Source: Amaurobius ferox
Taxonomy: Eukaryota; Arthropoda; Arachnida; Araneae; Amaurobiidae
DNA length: 64,000 nucleotides
Direction: 5' to 3'
Assembly: GCA_951213105.1 (NCBI GenBank)
Contig: OX578140.1
Span: 30,132,780 to 30,196,779, forward strand
In this document: in pieces, positions 9,816 through 21,354 of the stretch
Layout of the letters: every line of letters begins with the position of its first letter
How positions within the stretch are numbered: the first letter of the stretch is position 1
Notes under the pieces: model-generated
Seen by the model: only the letters and a program-made list of their open reading frames with translations
Databases searched by the model: none
Told to the model about the DNA's origin: nothing
Program-made: the position numbers and the translations under genes

Positions 9816-10680
9816 TATTTTTAAAGTAAATTCGTATATCGTAAAATATATATTTATTGTTTCTTGATTTTATTTTTATTACAGGATAAAATAACACGAG
9901 CTTTAACTCGGAGCCAGTGCTTGACAAATAAAAGGAACGTGTTCCAAGCAAAGATAAAGTCGTAACAAGAAATCCATTCACTAATTCTATAGTCCAGGGT
10001 TCCCAGAAACCGTTATACAGCACTTCTTTTAAAAGCATCATTTTGATAAGTTAGAAGATCACCTTCAATTTTTGGTGTAACTTATTTCAAACGTTTATGT
10101 TGGGAACCCCGATAATCCTTTCTAAGGACCATAAAGAAACTGCTTAATTATTTGAATATTTATGCATTTATTATCTTTCAGAAATATATATTAAGGATTA
10201 CTTACATAAAGTTGAGTAATTTTTTCCTGCTTTGGATCGAATAAAGCATTAAAAACATCTAAGGTAATTCCTTAAGTGAAGATTCTTAGTAATCTATTAG
10301 TCGTCCTTTATAAATCAGCTCCGCATCTTCACTGATCCATTTGTAAATGAAATTTTATGTACTTCGTATTTACTCATGGTAAATATAATAAAGTTACATA
10401 TTTTCAGCAAATCGTTTACAGCTTGACATTTCTATTTGAATGTTAACTCTTATCGGATATTGAAATAACTGGAATGCAGGTCTTCACTTCACTCTCAATT
10501 ATTCAAATGACATATTTTTATGTTATTAGTTGTGTCTCACTCAAATAATGAAAAATATTGTACATTTTTATTAATATTATGCATTACTATAATTTCCCTG
10601 ACAGTTATTCATAAATATTTCTTAAATGTTTTAATGTTATAAAAGTTAGAGACCGAGAGAGATAGACGTTCATCTGTCAA
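9816..10680. other. AT-rich intergenic DNA
   Basis: No repeat family or gene recognised up to the TA microsatellite. Confidence 0.4.
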
Positions 10681-10715
10681 AAATTGTTCGAATAAGGTTC
10701 AAGAGGTGTTAAATC

Positions 10716-11318
<603 letters not shown>

Positions 11319-11358
11319 TGTTCGAATAAGGTTCAAGAGATGTTAAACAAAGAATATA

Positions 11359-11391
11359 TTTTGTCTTTATATATATATATAAAGACAAAAA
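11359..11391. repeat. Perfect palindrome with TA core
   Basis: TTTTGTCTTTATATA and its complement TATATAAAGACAAAA meet at a TA core, giving a hairpin-capable palindrome of about 32 bp just beyond the TA microsatellite. Confidence 0.85.
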
Positions 11392-11572
11392 AGAAGGTTT
11401 TAGCTAAGTATTGATCATCAATAAATAGAATTCTAAACTGCTGTAAAACTTTCTCCTCAAGTTTTATCATATAAATGCAACCTTTTAATATCGAACTTCC
11501 TTTCGATTTGGAGATTCAAAGCTCCACCGACTAGCAAATAGCGCTGACTAAACTGAAAACATTCACTTTAAC

Positions 11573-11819
11573 TTGCATTATCCCATCTTACTAAGCTCTG
11601 TGATAGTGGCGCCCCCATACTTACAAATCGAAACACACTCCCAAACATTTGGTGATAGTTTCGTTGTCTCTTCCAAACTTCGGAAGGATCGGTCTTTCTC
11701 TATCCTCTGGAATCTGTCCTTTCTCTCGTTTCTGTGCTCCTCACACTACTTTATTCTTTGTGTTCCGGGAAGACTTCGACGTGTCGGTGACTTCTTGCAA
11801 TCACTAATTTCATTTGTAG
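11573..11819 (+). other. Possible host exon ending in a consensus splice donor
   Basis: A stretch of more balanced base composition than its surroundings, with an uninterrupted 84-codon frame starting at ATG 11573 (MHYPILLSS...). It ends at TTTGTAG followed by GTAAGTAAAT, a near-perfect donor at 11820. The predicted peptide has no recognisable domain. It could be a 5' UTR or first coding exon, or a chance combination; no acceptor or downstream exon was identified. The call rests on composition and the donor only. Confidence 0.25.
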
Positions 11820-13136
11820 GTAAGTAAATATTCATGCTATTTAAAATATAAATGTGCGAGCTGAACTTTTGTTTTAAATTTAAATGAAAAGTTTGGTCTT
11901 TTAAAACAATCGTTCGTGTAAATTATTCGGAAAACAATGTTTTGTTATGTTATAACTTTAAAAACGTAAAAAAATACTTAGAATTAATAAAAGTATTTAC
12001 TTAAATAAATTTCTTGAAATAAATTTAGTTAAATAAATTTACAAAAATAATACCAGACTGTAATAGATCAATTATGTTAACAAAAATATTATGTGATAAT
12101 GGATTTCTATGCAAAATATATCTCAACTTATTCTTCTTTTCATAATATATGGACTAAACGTTTAAGAATAATTTAGTAAATCATTTGATTTATCACCTGT
12201 TGGTCGGCAAATATCCAGCTCCTTTACGACTAAAGTGTATTGAAAAGTTATCAACATATATTACCTTATTAATCAAAGAAATTAACTTTCGTATCGATCA
12301 AATTTTTACTTAACTGACAATATAAATTGATATTAGAACCTAAAAACTGTTTTTAATATTGCAATACAAAATTTAAATTCTTAGTTTTTATCATATTCTT
12401 TTTACAAAACCGATATTTAACTCTTTCTAAACAAGCTCCACCAACGTTCTTTTTTAAATATATATACATAAAAGTTTTACATGCAAAAAAAGGGAAGCTT
12501 GGGATGTTTGATCATTTTTTCAAATGAAAATTTATATTAAAGTATTTTAAAAATCACATAGTTCCATTTAGATCATATTTTGATAATTTAAAATGATGTT
12601 CTTTACATAGGTTGAATGACAGATTTGTTAATGATAGATCATGATTTTTATAATTTTACTTACGATTTCTTTTCAATTCCTATACCTGTAAATGTTGGGT
12701 CGAAACTCCTTACGTCAAGAAAGTGTGACCAAGATAAGGGGAGGTTTGAACTATATAATAAAATAAAACAACATCTTAACAATAATGAATGAACGATAGA
12801 ATGCTAACAATTTATTAAACTGCGTTTATCTGTAATTTTGACAGAAATTTCTAAAATGTGTGTTTGCAGTAAACACCTCATAAGTTGCATTCAATTTCAG
12901 TAAGTAAAAATAATTGATAATCTAAATAATCGCAATTTTAGATTTTCTAAATCTAGGATTTATATATTTAAAATATCAAAGCATTTTCAAGGTATTTGTT
13001 TGAGTACCACCACTAGATAGGACTACTAATATAAATTGTGGATATCCTACAAAAATTTATCATAGACCCACCAACATTTCATATTTAATTTTCCGTCTTT
13101 TTAAAAATTGTCATGTATTTTTAATCTCTCAAAAAT
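11820..13136. other. AT-rich DNA, possible intron
   Basis: About 1.3 kb without repeats or genes that can be named. If the preceding exon is real this would be intronic. Confidence 0.35.
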
Positions 13137-13207
13137 ATATAGGAGTTCTAAAATTATATAGGAGTTTTAAAATTATATAGGAGTTCTAAAATTATATAGG
13201 AGTTCCT
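13137..13207. repeat. 19-bp tandem repeat, about four copies
   Basis: Unit TATAGGAGTTCTAAAATTA repeated with single-base variants. A short GC-rich block (GCCGGCCTCCTCC to GAACCGCCCTG) follows immediately and is not explained. Confidence 0.85.
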
Positions 13208-14489
13208 CTAGAGCCGGCCTCCTCCTACACTTTTGGTAGCCCTCTCCCATGAACCGCCCTGCACTAGAGATAATTATAGCTGCTGCATAATGTCATATAT
13301 ACTGGGATGTCTTAATATATATTAGAAATAAGGACCATTTTCAAAAATTGTTTACTTACAGTTGAAATTTGTCGCCGTCCATCCCGTTGAATCTGTATAA
13401 TGATTAAAACATTTTCTTCCAACTCTGACAATACACTGAACTTTTTTTTGGTTCAAATTTTACCAGTACATTTATCTTTACAGAGCATCATATCAGTGGT
13501 CCAACCACTTGCAAATCGTGAAAATTAGCAAAAATAAACTAAAACTAAATCAAAATGAAATTCGTATTATGTATTTCGATTATTTATTAGTCAGTAAAAC
13601 ATTTCCTCTCAACATTTATGTGCTCATCGTTTCTTTATAGGTAAATAATGTCTAATGTAATTGCCCCCTTAATCTTTATCATGTGTTACCTCAAATCATC
13701 TCAATAATGTTACACAAAGTAATTTAAAAAGGCATAAATTTTTCAAAAGTCATGAAAAACAATTCAATAATGAATATACAATAATGTTTAATAAGTTCCA
13801 TTACACTAATAATTACACTAATAATTAATATTTATTTATTGCTTAAAAACTTTTTTAAATTACACGATTATAAAATATATGATATTATGCGGTTAAAAGT
13901 GTTCACTTTGTACAAAGAAATATATCTTCTTTCAATAAAAAATATAACGTGCCCTAACAACCCACTTATCTAGTCATTGAAACACAGCTGTCATTGTAGA
14001 TAGCAAGCATCCCTGGAGTGGTTTCGCACTATTGTGGGTCAGCATGGGATAACAGATATCTTCAATACAACAAATAACTTCCATATGCCACAACGTTGCG
14101 AAAAGACATGTTCAAACTTACTACGTAATCGATTCCCTCGAAGACTTAGCTCATAATATAAGAGCCTTCAATTACTACCATTTTATTGGGAAATGTTTCC
14201 AACAGACGCATTATTGACTTGCCCAGTGCAGCTTCATGAAGACCGAGCTAAATACATAATACGTCGGTTGGATTGAATATGCAAGTTACCATAAAAGTTA
14301 TTGAAATTTTTACATATAGCAATTTGTTGGCTGGTTGGCGATATCGGCTATTCCTGGCTGACGATTGCGTAATAAGCACAATAAACAAAAAACTAATACA
14401 TGCAGCTCTTATATACAATGAAAACGCAGTACTTATTTTGAGATCTGGAATCAGGTTCTGAACTTTCTCAACTCTTCTTTAACATTACT
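13208..14489. other. Mostly unique AT-rich DNA
   Basis: Contains the short GC-rich block at 13210-13262 and a less AT-rich stretch near 13985-14130 with no usable open frame. No gene can be supported. Confidence 0.35.
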
Positions 14490-14610
14490 AACTGAAAGAA
14501 GATGCTCAACTGGTCATCCAGCACCACCGTTGAACATTGATTTTTCCAGTCACTGTTACTAATTAGCACGGTGCAGGCGATGAGGTGATCAGCGAGCACA
14601 CAATTCAATA
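14490..14610 (+). repeat. SINE-B-associated fragment
   Basis: Shares GGTCATCCAGCACCACC, then TAGCACGGTGCAGGCGATGA and TGATCAGCGAGC with 17.34-17.44 kb (GGATCATCCATCACCACC, CAGCACGGTGCAGACGATG). No tRNA head is present here. Confidence 0.5.
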
Positions 14611-14654
14611 AAGTAAGAATTTTAGAATTTATCAGATAGAAGTAATGTTGAATG

Positions 14655-14725
14655 TTGAAACCCAGACCACTCGACTGGCCCTAGGGCTTACATCAGCTGT
14701 TTGAGTACCGAGAATGGAAGTCAGC
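14655..14725 (-). mobile_element. SINE-S tail fragment, second tail subfamily
   Basis: AACCCAGACCACTCGACTGG, CCTAGGGCTTACATCAGC and TGTTTGAGTACC align with the tail fragment at 16858-16916. Truncated; no clear target duplication seen. Confidence 0.45.
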
Positions 14726-14879
14726 CGAAATTGATTCCCACGGTCAACAACACTATTCCTTTGCGTTTATTGAAGCCAAAAAATAACACTTTAAGAACTA
14801 TATTCAATCATAAACAGCCAGGTTAACATTTTTCAGAATAAAATGAATTAGTAGAACCAATACACAGTATTGAAGAAAA

Positions 14880-15385
14880 TTTATTTAAAAAATAATGAAT
14901 ATAAATAAGAACGATTTGTCTGTAAATGTTAAAATGGGAGAACCAAAACGTAGGAAAAAGAGGAAAGTTAGGGCCGAGAAATATAAATTTAGAAAGGAAC
15001 AAATAAAAATAAAGAAAATAAAGAGCAGAAAGGAAAAAAAATATTTTAAATTTTTTTATTTAATTTTTCAAAATGAAAAGAAGGAAGCGCAAATTAGTAA
15101 AGAAATAATTTAGAAAAAAAACCCAGAAAAAGGACTTTGAGAATGGAGGCAAATATTTCTTTGCACAACAAAGAATTATCATATAAATATGTACGTATTA
15201 TATAAGGAAAAATTAATGAGTTACATCAGATATGTGAAATTAAAAAGGACTAATTCAGAACATAATGCACTTCTGCTAATCTGAAAACTTACAGAGCACA
15301 GAAGGGAATAGCCGAATAAAAGAAATTATATAGATAGCATTAAAAAGAAAAACAGTAAGAAAATTAAAGATATATAACAGTAGAT
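14880..15385 (-). other. Probable 3' flank or UTR of the broken LINE
   Basis: Downstream of the ORF1 stop on the minus strand. Strongly AT-biased, with a lysine-rich plus-strand frame that is only a consequence of composition. No reverse transcriptase frame follows, so ORF2 is absent here. Confidence 0.35.
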
Positions 15386-16857
15386 TTATGAATTATTTTG
15401 AAGAGATTTGATCTTTGAAAGTTCTGATTGATGAACTTTACATGCAAACCTATAATGAGTGTGATGATTAGTAGCACTATTTAGTTTATTATCTTTCTTA
15501 TTGGCTGTGCAGCAGTTAATACATGCTAAAGTTAGAGCAGAACAGTTTTTAAAATAATGGTTACTGCTGGAACACTTACTACAAAAACCTGAAGAAAGAA
15601 GACAGGATTTGGCTATATGACCGAAAGATTGACATCTGAAACACACAATTAGATGGATGTACTTTTTGATGCTGAAGTAGATGAAGTTATGTAATAATTT
15701 CTTTTTTTCCATAGTAACTTAGCTTTGTTGATATCAGTAGAGATGACCCAATTATTAAGACCATTTTTATTTATAAAATTCTTGATAATTTTGATATCTT
15801 CCTGTTGTATGGATGGAAAGTTATTACAAATGAGTGATTTAATATTTTCAATGTTGACATTCAAAGGTACGTTGGAGATAATTAAATCAGAATTTTTCCC
15901 AGGTTGTTTCATAATATTGAATTTCTCTGCAAGTGAGGAATTTAAGAATTTATGCAACAATTTATCTTCATCTTTTTCGTAAAAAGTTGTCTTGATATTT
16001 CCATTATTTAGAGAAGTAATGTTTTCAATTTTTATATCACGCGGACATGAAAAAGATAGGAAATCGTTTTTGTGTTCCAATTTTGTTTTAGTTCCATTCT
16101 TGTTTCATAAGAGGACACTTGCGTATGTCACAGGTTGAGAAGAACACTGAGTAGTGGAAGAACTTAAAGAATTAGAAGAATAAGAAGAATTTTCAAGAAT
16201 ACTCTTGACAGATTTGTCAATATTTTTTTTAACTTTGTCTAATATATTATTGGAGAGATAATTGATTTCATTGGATAAGTTGAATTTAAAAGATTATAAC
16301 TCCTTAGAAAAAACATTCTTAATATGAACTGGAGATGAACCAGGACGTGTGATATGAGTTAATGAAGATTTTTGTATATAAGGGTCAAAATCATTATATG
16401 CTTCATTTATGAAATTCAACTTAACCTTCAGATAATTCCTCTGAGTGGAGTTCAGTTTCGAAATTCTGGAGAGATACTTAAGTATTTTGTCAGTATACAT
16501 TTGGACCATTTGAAGAAATATATTGCATTAAATATTGGATGAGTTTTCTTCAGTATTTATAGAGTTAGAAGGAACTTCATCAGTAGAATCTGGCAAAATT
16601 TTCAATTTAGTAAAAGCTTTCAAAGGATATTTAGAGAATTCATTCTCATTATCACTGATTAAAGAAGACAAATTATTTAAAGAATACGATTCGGTAGATA
16701 TTGGTGTTTGCCAGGTCATATTTAGGATTGTAGAATGATTAGTTTTAATAGACGATTTAGAAAGTTATTTTTCTAAATTCTATCATCTTTGAAGCATATT
16801 TATTCAAAGGAGGGCTTCTTTCCTCGCTAGTGACAGTATTAGGAAATACAGTTTGTG

Positions 16858-16916
16858 GAAGACCCAGACCGTCCGACTCGTCCAGAGGACTTAGAGTAAC
16901 TAGTTGGACGGCCGGG
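16858..16916 (-). mobile_element. SINE-S tail fragment inside LINE ORF1, 16-bp target duplication
   Basis: A 59-bp 5'-truncated tail (GACCCAGACCGTCCGACTCG, GGACTTAGAGTAACTAG, TTGGACGGCC). Flanked by identical 16-bp repeats GGAAATACAGTTTGTG at 16842-16857 and 16917-16932. Removing it restores the ORF1 reading across the site, so the SINE arrived after the LINE. Confidence 0.85.
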
Positions 16917-17100
16917 GGAAATACAGTTTGTGACGAACTTGAATGTAAATTATCATAAGTTGAATCTACTGAATCAATAACGGGAAAGTGAGTAGACTTC
17001 GGTAGTAGTAGGCCGGGGGAAATACAGTTTGTGACGAACTTGAATGTAAATTATCATAAGTTGAATCTACTGAATCAATAACGGGAAAGTGAGTAGACTT
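16912..17100. repeat. 101-bp tandem duplication, two copies
   Basis: The block starting GCCGGGGGAAATACAGTTTG occurs at 16912 and 17012 and is identical for about 89 bp. The second copy begins with the last bases of the SINE-S fragment, so the duplication happened after that insertion and copied part of it. Confidence 0.9.
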
Positions 17101-17135
17101 TCGGTTTTCAATTGTTGGCGGATCCATTATAATAC

Positions 17136-17193
17136 ATAGTTGTTGTTGTTGAGACCCAGACCGTCCGACCTACCAGAAAGATGTAAGGTAACT
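17136..17193 (-). mobile_element. SINE-S tail fragment with 10-bp target duplication
   Basis: TTGTTGTTGTTGAGACCCAG, ACCGTCCGACCTACCAGAAA and GATGTAAGGTAACT form the 3'-most part of the main subfamily. Flanks ATTATAATAC (17126-17135) and ATTATAATAC (17194-17203) are identical. It sits directly upstream of the LINE ORF1 start codon. Confidence 0.8.
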
Positions 17194-17606
17194 ATTATAA
17201 TACTGTAAAAGTAGATAGAAGTAATGTAAGCCAGTAATAGTTGAGTGCGTTTTTAGCCCCGCCCATCGTTAAAAAATTCTAATCACTCAGGAATTCGGTG
17301 AAGCGTATTTTGCCTTATAACAATGGGTTGCATAAAAGCAAAAAAGTGCTTAACGGATCATCCATCACCACCCGTGGATATGTTTTTCACCGGTATTACT
17401 GCTCGTCAGCACGGTGCAGACGATGTGCTGATCAGAGTCTAAAATTTCTTGAAGCAAGGGTTTTAGAATATATATGGTAAATGTGTTGCAACTTCGTAGC
17501 TAGTAACTATTGGAAGTGTATTTAGCCCCACTAATCGTTAATAAAATTCAAAGTGCTCAAGAATACAGTTGCAGAGTCCATGTCGCATATAATAGCTAGA
17601 AATTCT

Positions 17607-17678
17607 GTCCCAGTAGCTCAGCTCTAGAGTATCGGCTGGACGATACGAAGAACTGCGGTTCGATTCCCCAGTTGGGGC
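17607..17678 (+). pseudogene. tRNA-like head 1 of SINE-B
   Basis: Starts GTCCCAGTAGCTCAGCTC and ends TTGGGGC; the seven terminal bases at each end pair (GTCCCAG with TTGGGGC). A box is AGTAGCTCAG; B box is GGTTCGATTCC. The D-loop region is altered relative to head 2. Being part of a repeated dimer, it is not called a functional tRNA gene. Confidence 0.65.
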
Positions 17679-17986
17679 AGTACGGTTTTCTACAATGGCA
17701 CCCGAACAAATCAACCATCTAAGTTATTTAAAGATATTGGAGTTCTGAAAGTGATCCTAATACGGGTAGCACGGATTCAATGGACCCTGGTATATTGAGC
17801 GCCGATATCAATTCGGGAGTTCTACTACCACGCCGAAACATAATCTGGAGAATATAAATAGTGGCAGGAGGTTAACGTAGGTAAAATTAGCAGAATGTGG
17901 TCAGTCAAATTGTAAGTTGCTCACCAATCTGGCATTAAAGGGTGGAGACTGCAGAGTCCACTTCGATGGTAAGAGGTCGCACTTCC

Positions 17987-18057
17987 GTTCCAGTAGCTCA
18001 ACGGTAGAGCATTCGCTGAACAATACGAAAATCCAGGGTTCGATTCCCGGTTGGGGC
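17987..18057 (+). pseudogene. tRNA-like head 2 of SINE-B
   Basis: 71 nt: CCAGTAGCTCAACGGTAGAG carries the A box and GGGTTCGATTCCCGG an intact B box and T-arm. The acceptor arm is nearly complete (GTTCCAG with TTGGGGC). The anticodon arm is TTCG/CGAA around an enlarged loop, so the anticodon cannot be assigned. Best preserved Pol III promoter of the family in this window. Confidence 0.7.
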
Positions 18058-18130
18058 AGCAAGATTCTTTGCACAGTGCAGTCACTTCTGCCCTACAACC
18101 GGGCATGACATAAAAGCAAGGAAGGGCTGA

Positions 18131-18600
18131 ATTGATTGCTCATCAGCTGACTTAGAAGTGATTAAAATGCAACAAACAAATAATGTCCTGCTATGACATT
18201 TGACATTTGATAGTTTCGATTTCGCATGAATTTTAAGGTTATCTTTGGTGTAAATAAATCACATGGGAATGTTTGATTAGGGACATTTGTATCTTTAGAA
18301 ATGTTTACAGATTTTAATAAGCTGCAAATTGCGACCACATGGTCACGCAAGGGTGAAGGAGGGTATTTTCACATTACAAACACAGCACACTTTCGTGATA
18401 CCATATGGTAACTCTAGCATTTAATGAGTAAAGACATGTTATCTTGCCGTATCAGGACTGTAACTGAGATGAATGCTATCGATATTTTGGGGGCAAATTT
18501 TTCTAGCTAAGGCTGAACGTTCGCGAGCAATGCAGCGACATGGAGGTAGTCATGTTGAATTATGTTAAAATACTTTATACATTTAAATACTAGTTACAAA
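18131..18600. other. Unclassified DNA before LTR1
   Basis: No gene or recognised repeat. Confidence 0.35.
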
Positions 18601-19508
18601 TGTGAGATCAGGTAAACTATCATAAAACTGATAATTCCCTTTTATAATATTTGATAGGTACATACCTCCTATTTTGTCTTTGGACATCGGCACGCAGCCT
18701 ATTGCCTTTTATTATAGTCACTCGCAAAACTTGCTATTGCACATTGCCTCTTCGGAAACAAATTCAGAAATTTTTTTTATGACGGCACACTACTGACTCT
18801 CGTCTGAACGCTGACACATCATCACTGAGTTCACGTAACTTCATAAATATTTCAATGAGCGTCTTAGCTGTTTCACCATTTTTAAGCATCTCTCACATCT
18901 TAATTTAATTCTCAACACTTACTGCTCATCTGAGTGTCTTACTGTTTCTCATTTATTCTTTATTACTTCTCTGTATCTTATATGTCTGTGTAACCTTCTA
19001 CCAGTTGCCACCTATTTTTTGCCTGAGGTTTGATACGCTTTTTCGGCGACCATTGGTTGACCGCAGGGCGACGCGACACTTCCTCATTGGTTAAACCTTT
19101 AACCAATTCCATGGTTTCATCTTTAGCCCCTTTTTTATGGTTTCCCTGAACTCTCGGGTCAGGGCTGATTTAAAATTGGCGTCACTCAGACTGAGCCCTT
19201 TGTCTGGCTTGTTAGATATCATAAATAATCATATAAACCTCTCTAAGTGTATTCTGGTCTCACATACCCAATCTCCTCATTAAATATAAGAATATTTATT
19301 GTAATTAAAGTATGAATAGAATGTTCTTAATAAATAATGTTATTTTGAAGTTAAAATGAGTGCAGTTAATTGTGTAGTATTATGTTAAAATATGTTATTA
19401 CAGGATCTCGCACAAAGATTATATGGTGGGTTATTAGCGGCATTTCAAAATATCAGCGTGATGCATTTAAACTAACTAACTTCAAAATATTTATAAATGT
19501 GCACCACA
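18601..19508 (+). mobile_element. LTR1 solo long terminal repeat, copy 1
   Basis: Begins TGTGAGATCAGG and ends GTGCACCACA, matching the termini of the copy at 57808-58783 (TGTGAGACCAGA and CTGTACCACA). Shared internal blocks in order include CTGGTCTCACAT/CTGGTGTCACAT, a TTAATAAAT polyadenylation-like region, GTTAAAATG, TTACAG followed by CTCGC, and TAGCGGCA. No internal coding region follows, so it is a solo LTR. The immediate flanks (ACAAA and GTAAA) match at only three of five bases, so the target duplication has decayed or the ends are one or two bases off. Confidence 0.65.
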
Positions 19509-20039
19509 GTAAACTTAATCTTAATTACCGAAATATTTATTAGGATTCTTTTGATTTTTTTAAAACAAATTGAAACTTTATTTGTGCACTGTATGTGAAA
19601 TATTTTCCGCATTATCAGGTTTTTGAAAAATGTCTTCTTGAATGTGTACCCAAAATTTGCCTTGCTGACCCCCTTAGAATGTTACGCCCTTCTACTGTCC
19701 GTTACAATATACCTCTTCCTTTAAAGAGAAATCACCCCCAATGAGGGATCTGTATCTACCAGGTCTCAAATCAATGCAGTAAAATATAAATTGTGAGTCT
19801 TTTCTAATAGTATTTGCTTTAAATTAGTAAGTGCATGCTGAAATAGAAATGTTTTGTAAAAGTCAAACCTAGCATAGTAGTCGTTTGGGAAAAAAGTGTT
19901 GAAAACTCATAAAAAGCTTCACATTTTCTAAATAATTATATATATATTTTATCTACAAACAAAATAAACTATAATATATATTTATATTACAGTGCATATA
20001 ACTAAGAGTTAGAAGATTATGTCTGAGGCGAAAGTATAA
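19509..20039. other. AT-rich intergenic DNA
   Basis: No gene seen; short TA-rich runs near 19930-19990. Confidence 0.4.
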
Positions 20040-20560
20040 GGATTTTTTACTTTCCATACAATATATGGTAGTGTGTAGGGAAATAGGATCGAAAATCAGA
20101 ATTGGAGTTTTCGACGGACCTACATCTTTTGGGTACTCTAGGCCACGAATTCGTCATTTTGATCCTTGTACATTTGTGTGTGTGTGCCTGTCTGCCTGTG
20201 CGTGCATATAATGGATGCATCCACGCTATCTCCAAAACTATTCGACATAATTTCACAACATGTGGTAGGTTACTATGGTGTTAATTAGATTTTCGTACAA
20301 TTCGGAAAAATAGAAACGGGTTTAACTTATGTAATGGCTAAAAAAGGTAGTTAATATCGGAAATAAGTGAATAAATATGCTGAAATATGTTAATTAAATG
20401 CTTTATGCTACGTAATGTCTTACGACAAAAAGAATATGACTAACCCCATTCCTCTCGGATGGACGGATCTCTGAAATTTAGTTTTTGAAATTCTGATAAT
20501 CTAGCGACGTCTTAAAAAGCGTCAAGTTGCCAAATGAAAAATATGTAGTATACGTGTAAC
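20040..20560 (+). repeat. Family G repeat, copy 1
   Basis: Shares landmarks in reverse with 50390-51060: AAAATCAGAATTGGAGTTTT and CATCTTTTGGGTACTCTAG against the 50.95-51.03 kb block, and ATATGACTAACCCCATTCC against GGGGTTAGTCTTATTC at 50.46 kb. It has a TG microsatellite and a terminal layout like family A, but the internal sequence differs; probably a related element. Confidence 0.5.
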
Positions 20561-20989
20561 TATACGGGTCAGTTTGTACAATTGATCTCAATTTAATGAA
20601 TCAGGTGAGAGGAAATTAATTTGGTCATTTGCTACCCACATCAGATATTTTTGAGTGCCAGTAATAACAAGAAAAACTCTAATGTGGCCATAATCTATAT
20701 TTCCAAACCCTTATTGATATTTTTAATATACAAATGTCAGGCAAAGTCCCACTCGTAATATCAATTCTGGAATTTTTATGCACAAATGAACACATTAGAG
20801 GATCTGAAAAACATCACATATCATCAAGTTTTCAATAAAATCATATTACATTTATGATTTGTACAAAGATCAAAATATAAGATTCATTTAGCGTGATGCA
20901 ATCGTATAAATAGAATTATGAATTACAGTCAGATTACGAAACTTAACATTGTCAATTGGGTATCATGATACAGTAATTCACATTTTAAT

Positions 20990-21340
20990 CGGCAATTAAT
21001 ATTACTACGACCAGAGAGTCATGCAAGACCTACCATTTCCAGACTCTGTTGTTTCCTCAGATAATTTAAGCTCATCAGTTCCGCTTCGCCTAGGAGTTCG
21101 ATGTTACTCCTCAATATAATATCATTCTCGATACGAGATTCAACCGTCGACCCTCGAGTTGTCCATCAGAAGAATCCCCAACTCTCCAAATCTCCCGTCT
21201 TCTCAAACTTCTGGATGTACGATGTTCGCTTATTTAATCTGTGATTAGCCGTAAATGTACTTTGTTAACGATGCTCATTCGCTGCTCTCCTCTGACACGT
21301 TTGTAATACTCTTAGTGATGATCACCTGAATTAGAACTTA
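20990..21340. other. Unclassified, less AT-rich stretch
   Basis: Contains CCTAGGAGTTCGATG, TCAACCGTCGACCCTCGAG and CCAACTCTCCAAATCTCCC. No long frame, no terminal repeats and no second copy in the window. Could be decayed exon or transposon sequence. Confidence 0.25.
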
Positions 21341-21354
21341 CTAGCCAAATGCCC

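Larger units (their letters stand above)
15386..17127 (-). pseudogene. Non-LTR retrotransposon ORF1 (gag-like), disrupted
   Basis: Nucleic-acid-binding ORF1 of an I/Jockey-type LINE, which would package element RNA in a cytoplasmic particle. The minus-strand frame starts at ATG 17127 (MDPPTIENRKST...). A Ser/Thr/Asn-rich N-terminal half is followed by a segment containing LIISNVPLNVNIENIKSLIC, typical of the region before the zinc knuckles. Then come two CX2CX4HX4C knuckles at about 15570-15650 (CFRCQSFGHIAKSC and CSKCSSSNHYFKNC) and a degenerate third Cys motif. The stop is at 15386. Damage: an internal duplication and SINE-S insertion near 16.85-17.1 kb, an in-frame TGA near 16106, and a frameshift near 15660 just before the first knuckle. 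No ORF2 follows, so it is a dead partial copy. Whether it belongs with the RNase H fragment at 62-63.3 kb is unknown. Confidence 0.75.
17240..18130 (+). mobile_element. SINE-B dimer with two tRNA-like heads
   Basis: Two units in head-to-tail order, their tRNA-like heads starting at 17607 and 17987 (380 bp apart). The sequence before head 1 (TTTTGCCTTATAACAATGGG, CATAAAAGCAAAAAAGTGC) resembles that after head 2 (TTCTGCCCTACAACCGGGC, CATAAAAGCAAGGAAGGGC), so the arrangement continues as a tandem. A related locus with the same spacing lies at 44.66-45.13 kb. No protein coding. Confidence 0.65.

Noticed and set aside
13206..13268. Tiny hAT-like element with CTCTAGAG/CACTAGAG flanks
   Set aside because: Only about 48 bp lie between the flanks, the ends are not inverted repeats, and the flank match is imperfect.
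14895..15113. 72-residue lysine-rich protein
   Set aside because: Poly-A-biased composition downstream of a LINE ORF1; no domain or conservation signal.
17987..18057. Functional tRNA gene
   Set aside because: Part of a repeated dimer, with an enlarged anticodon loop and no clear anticodon.
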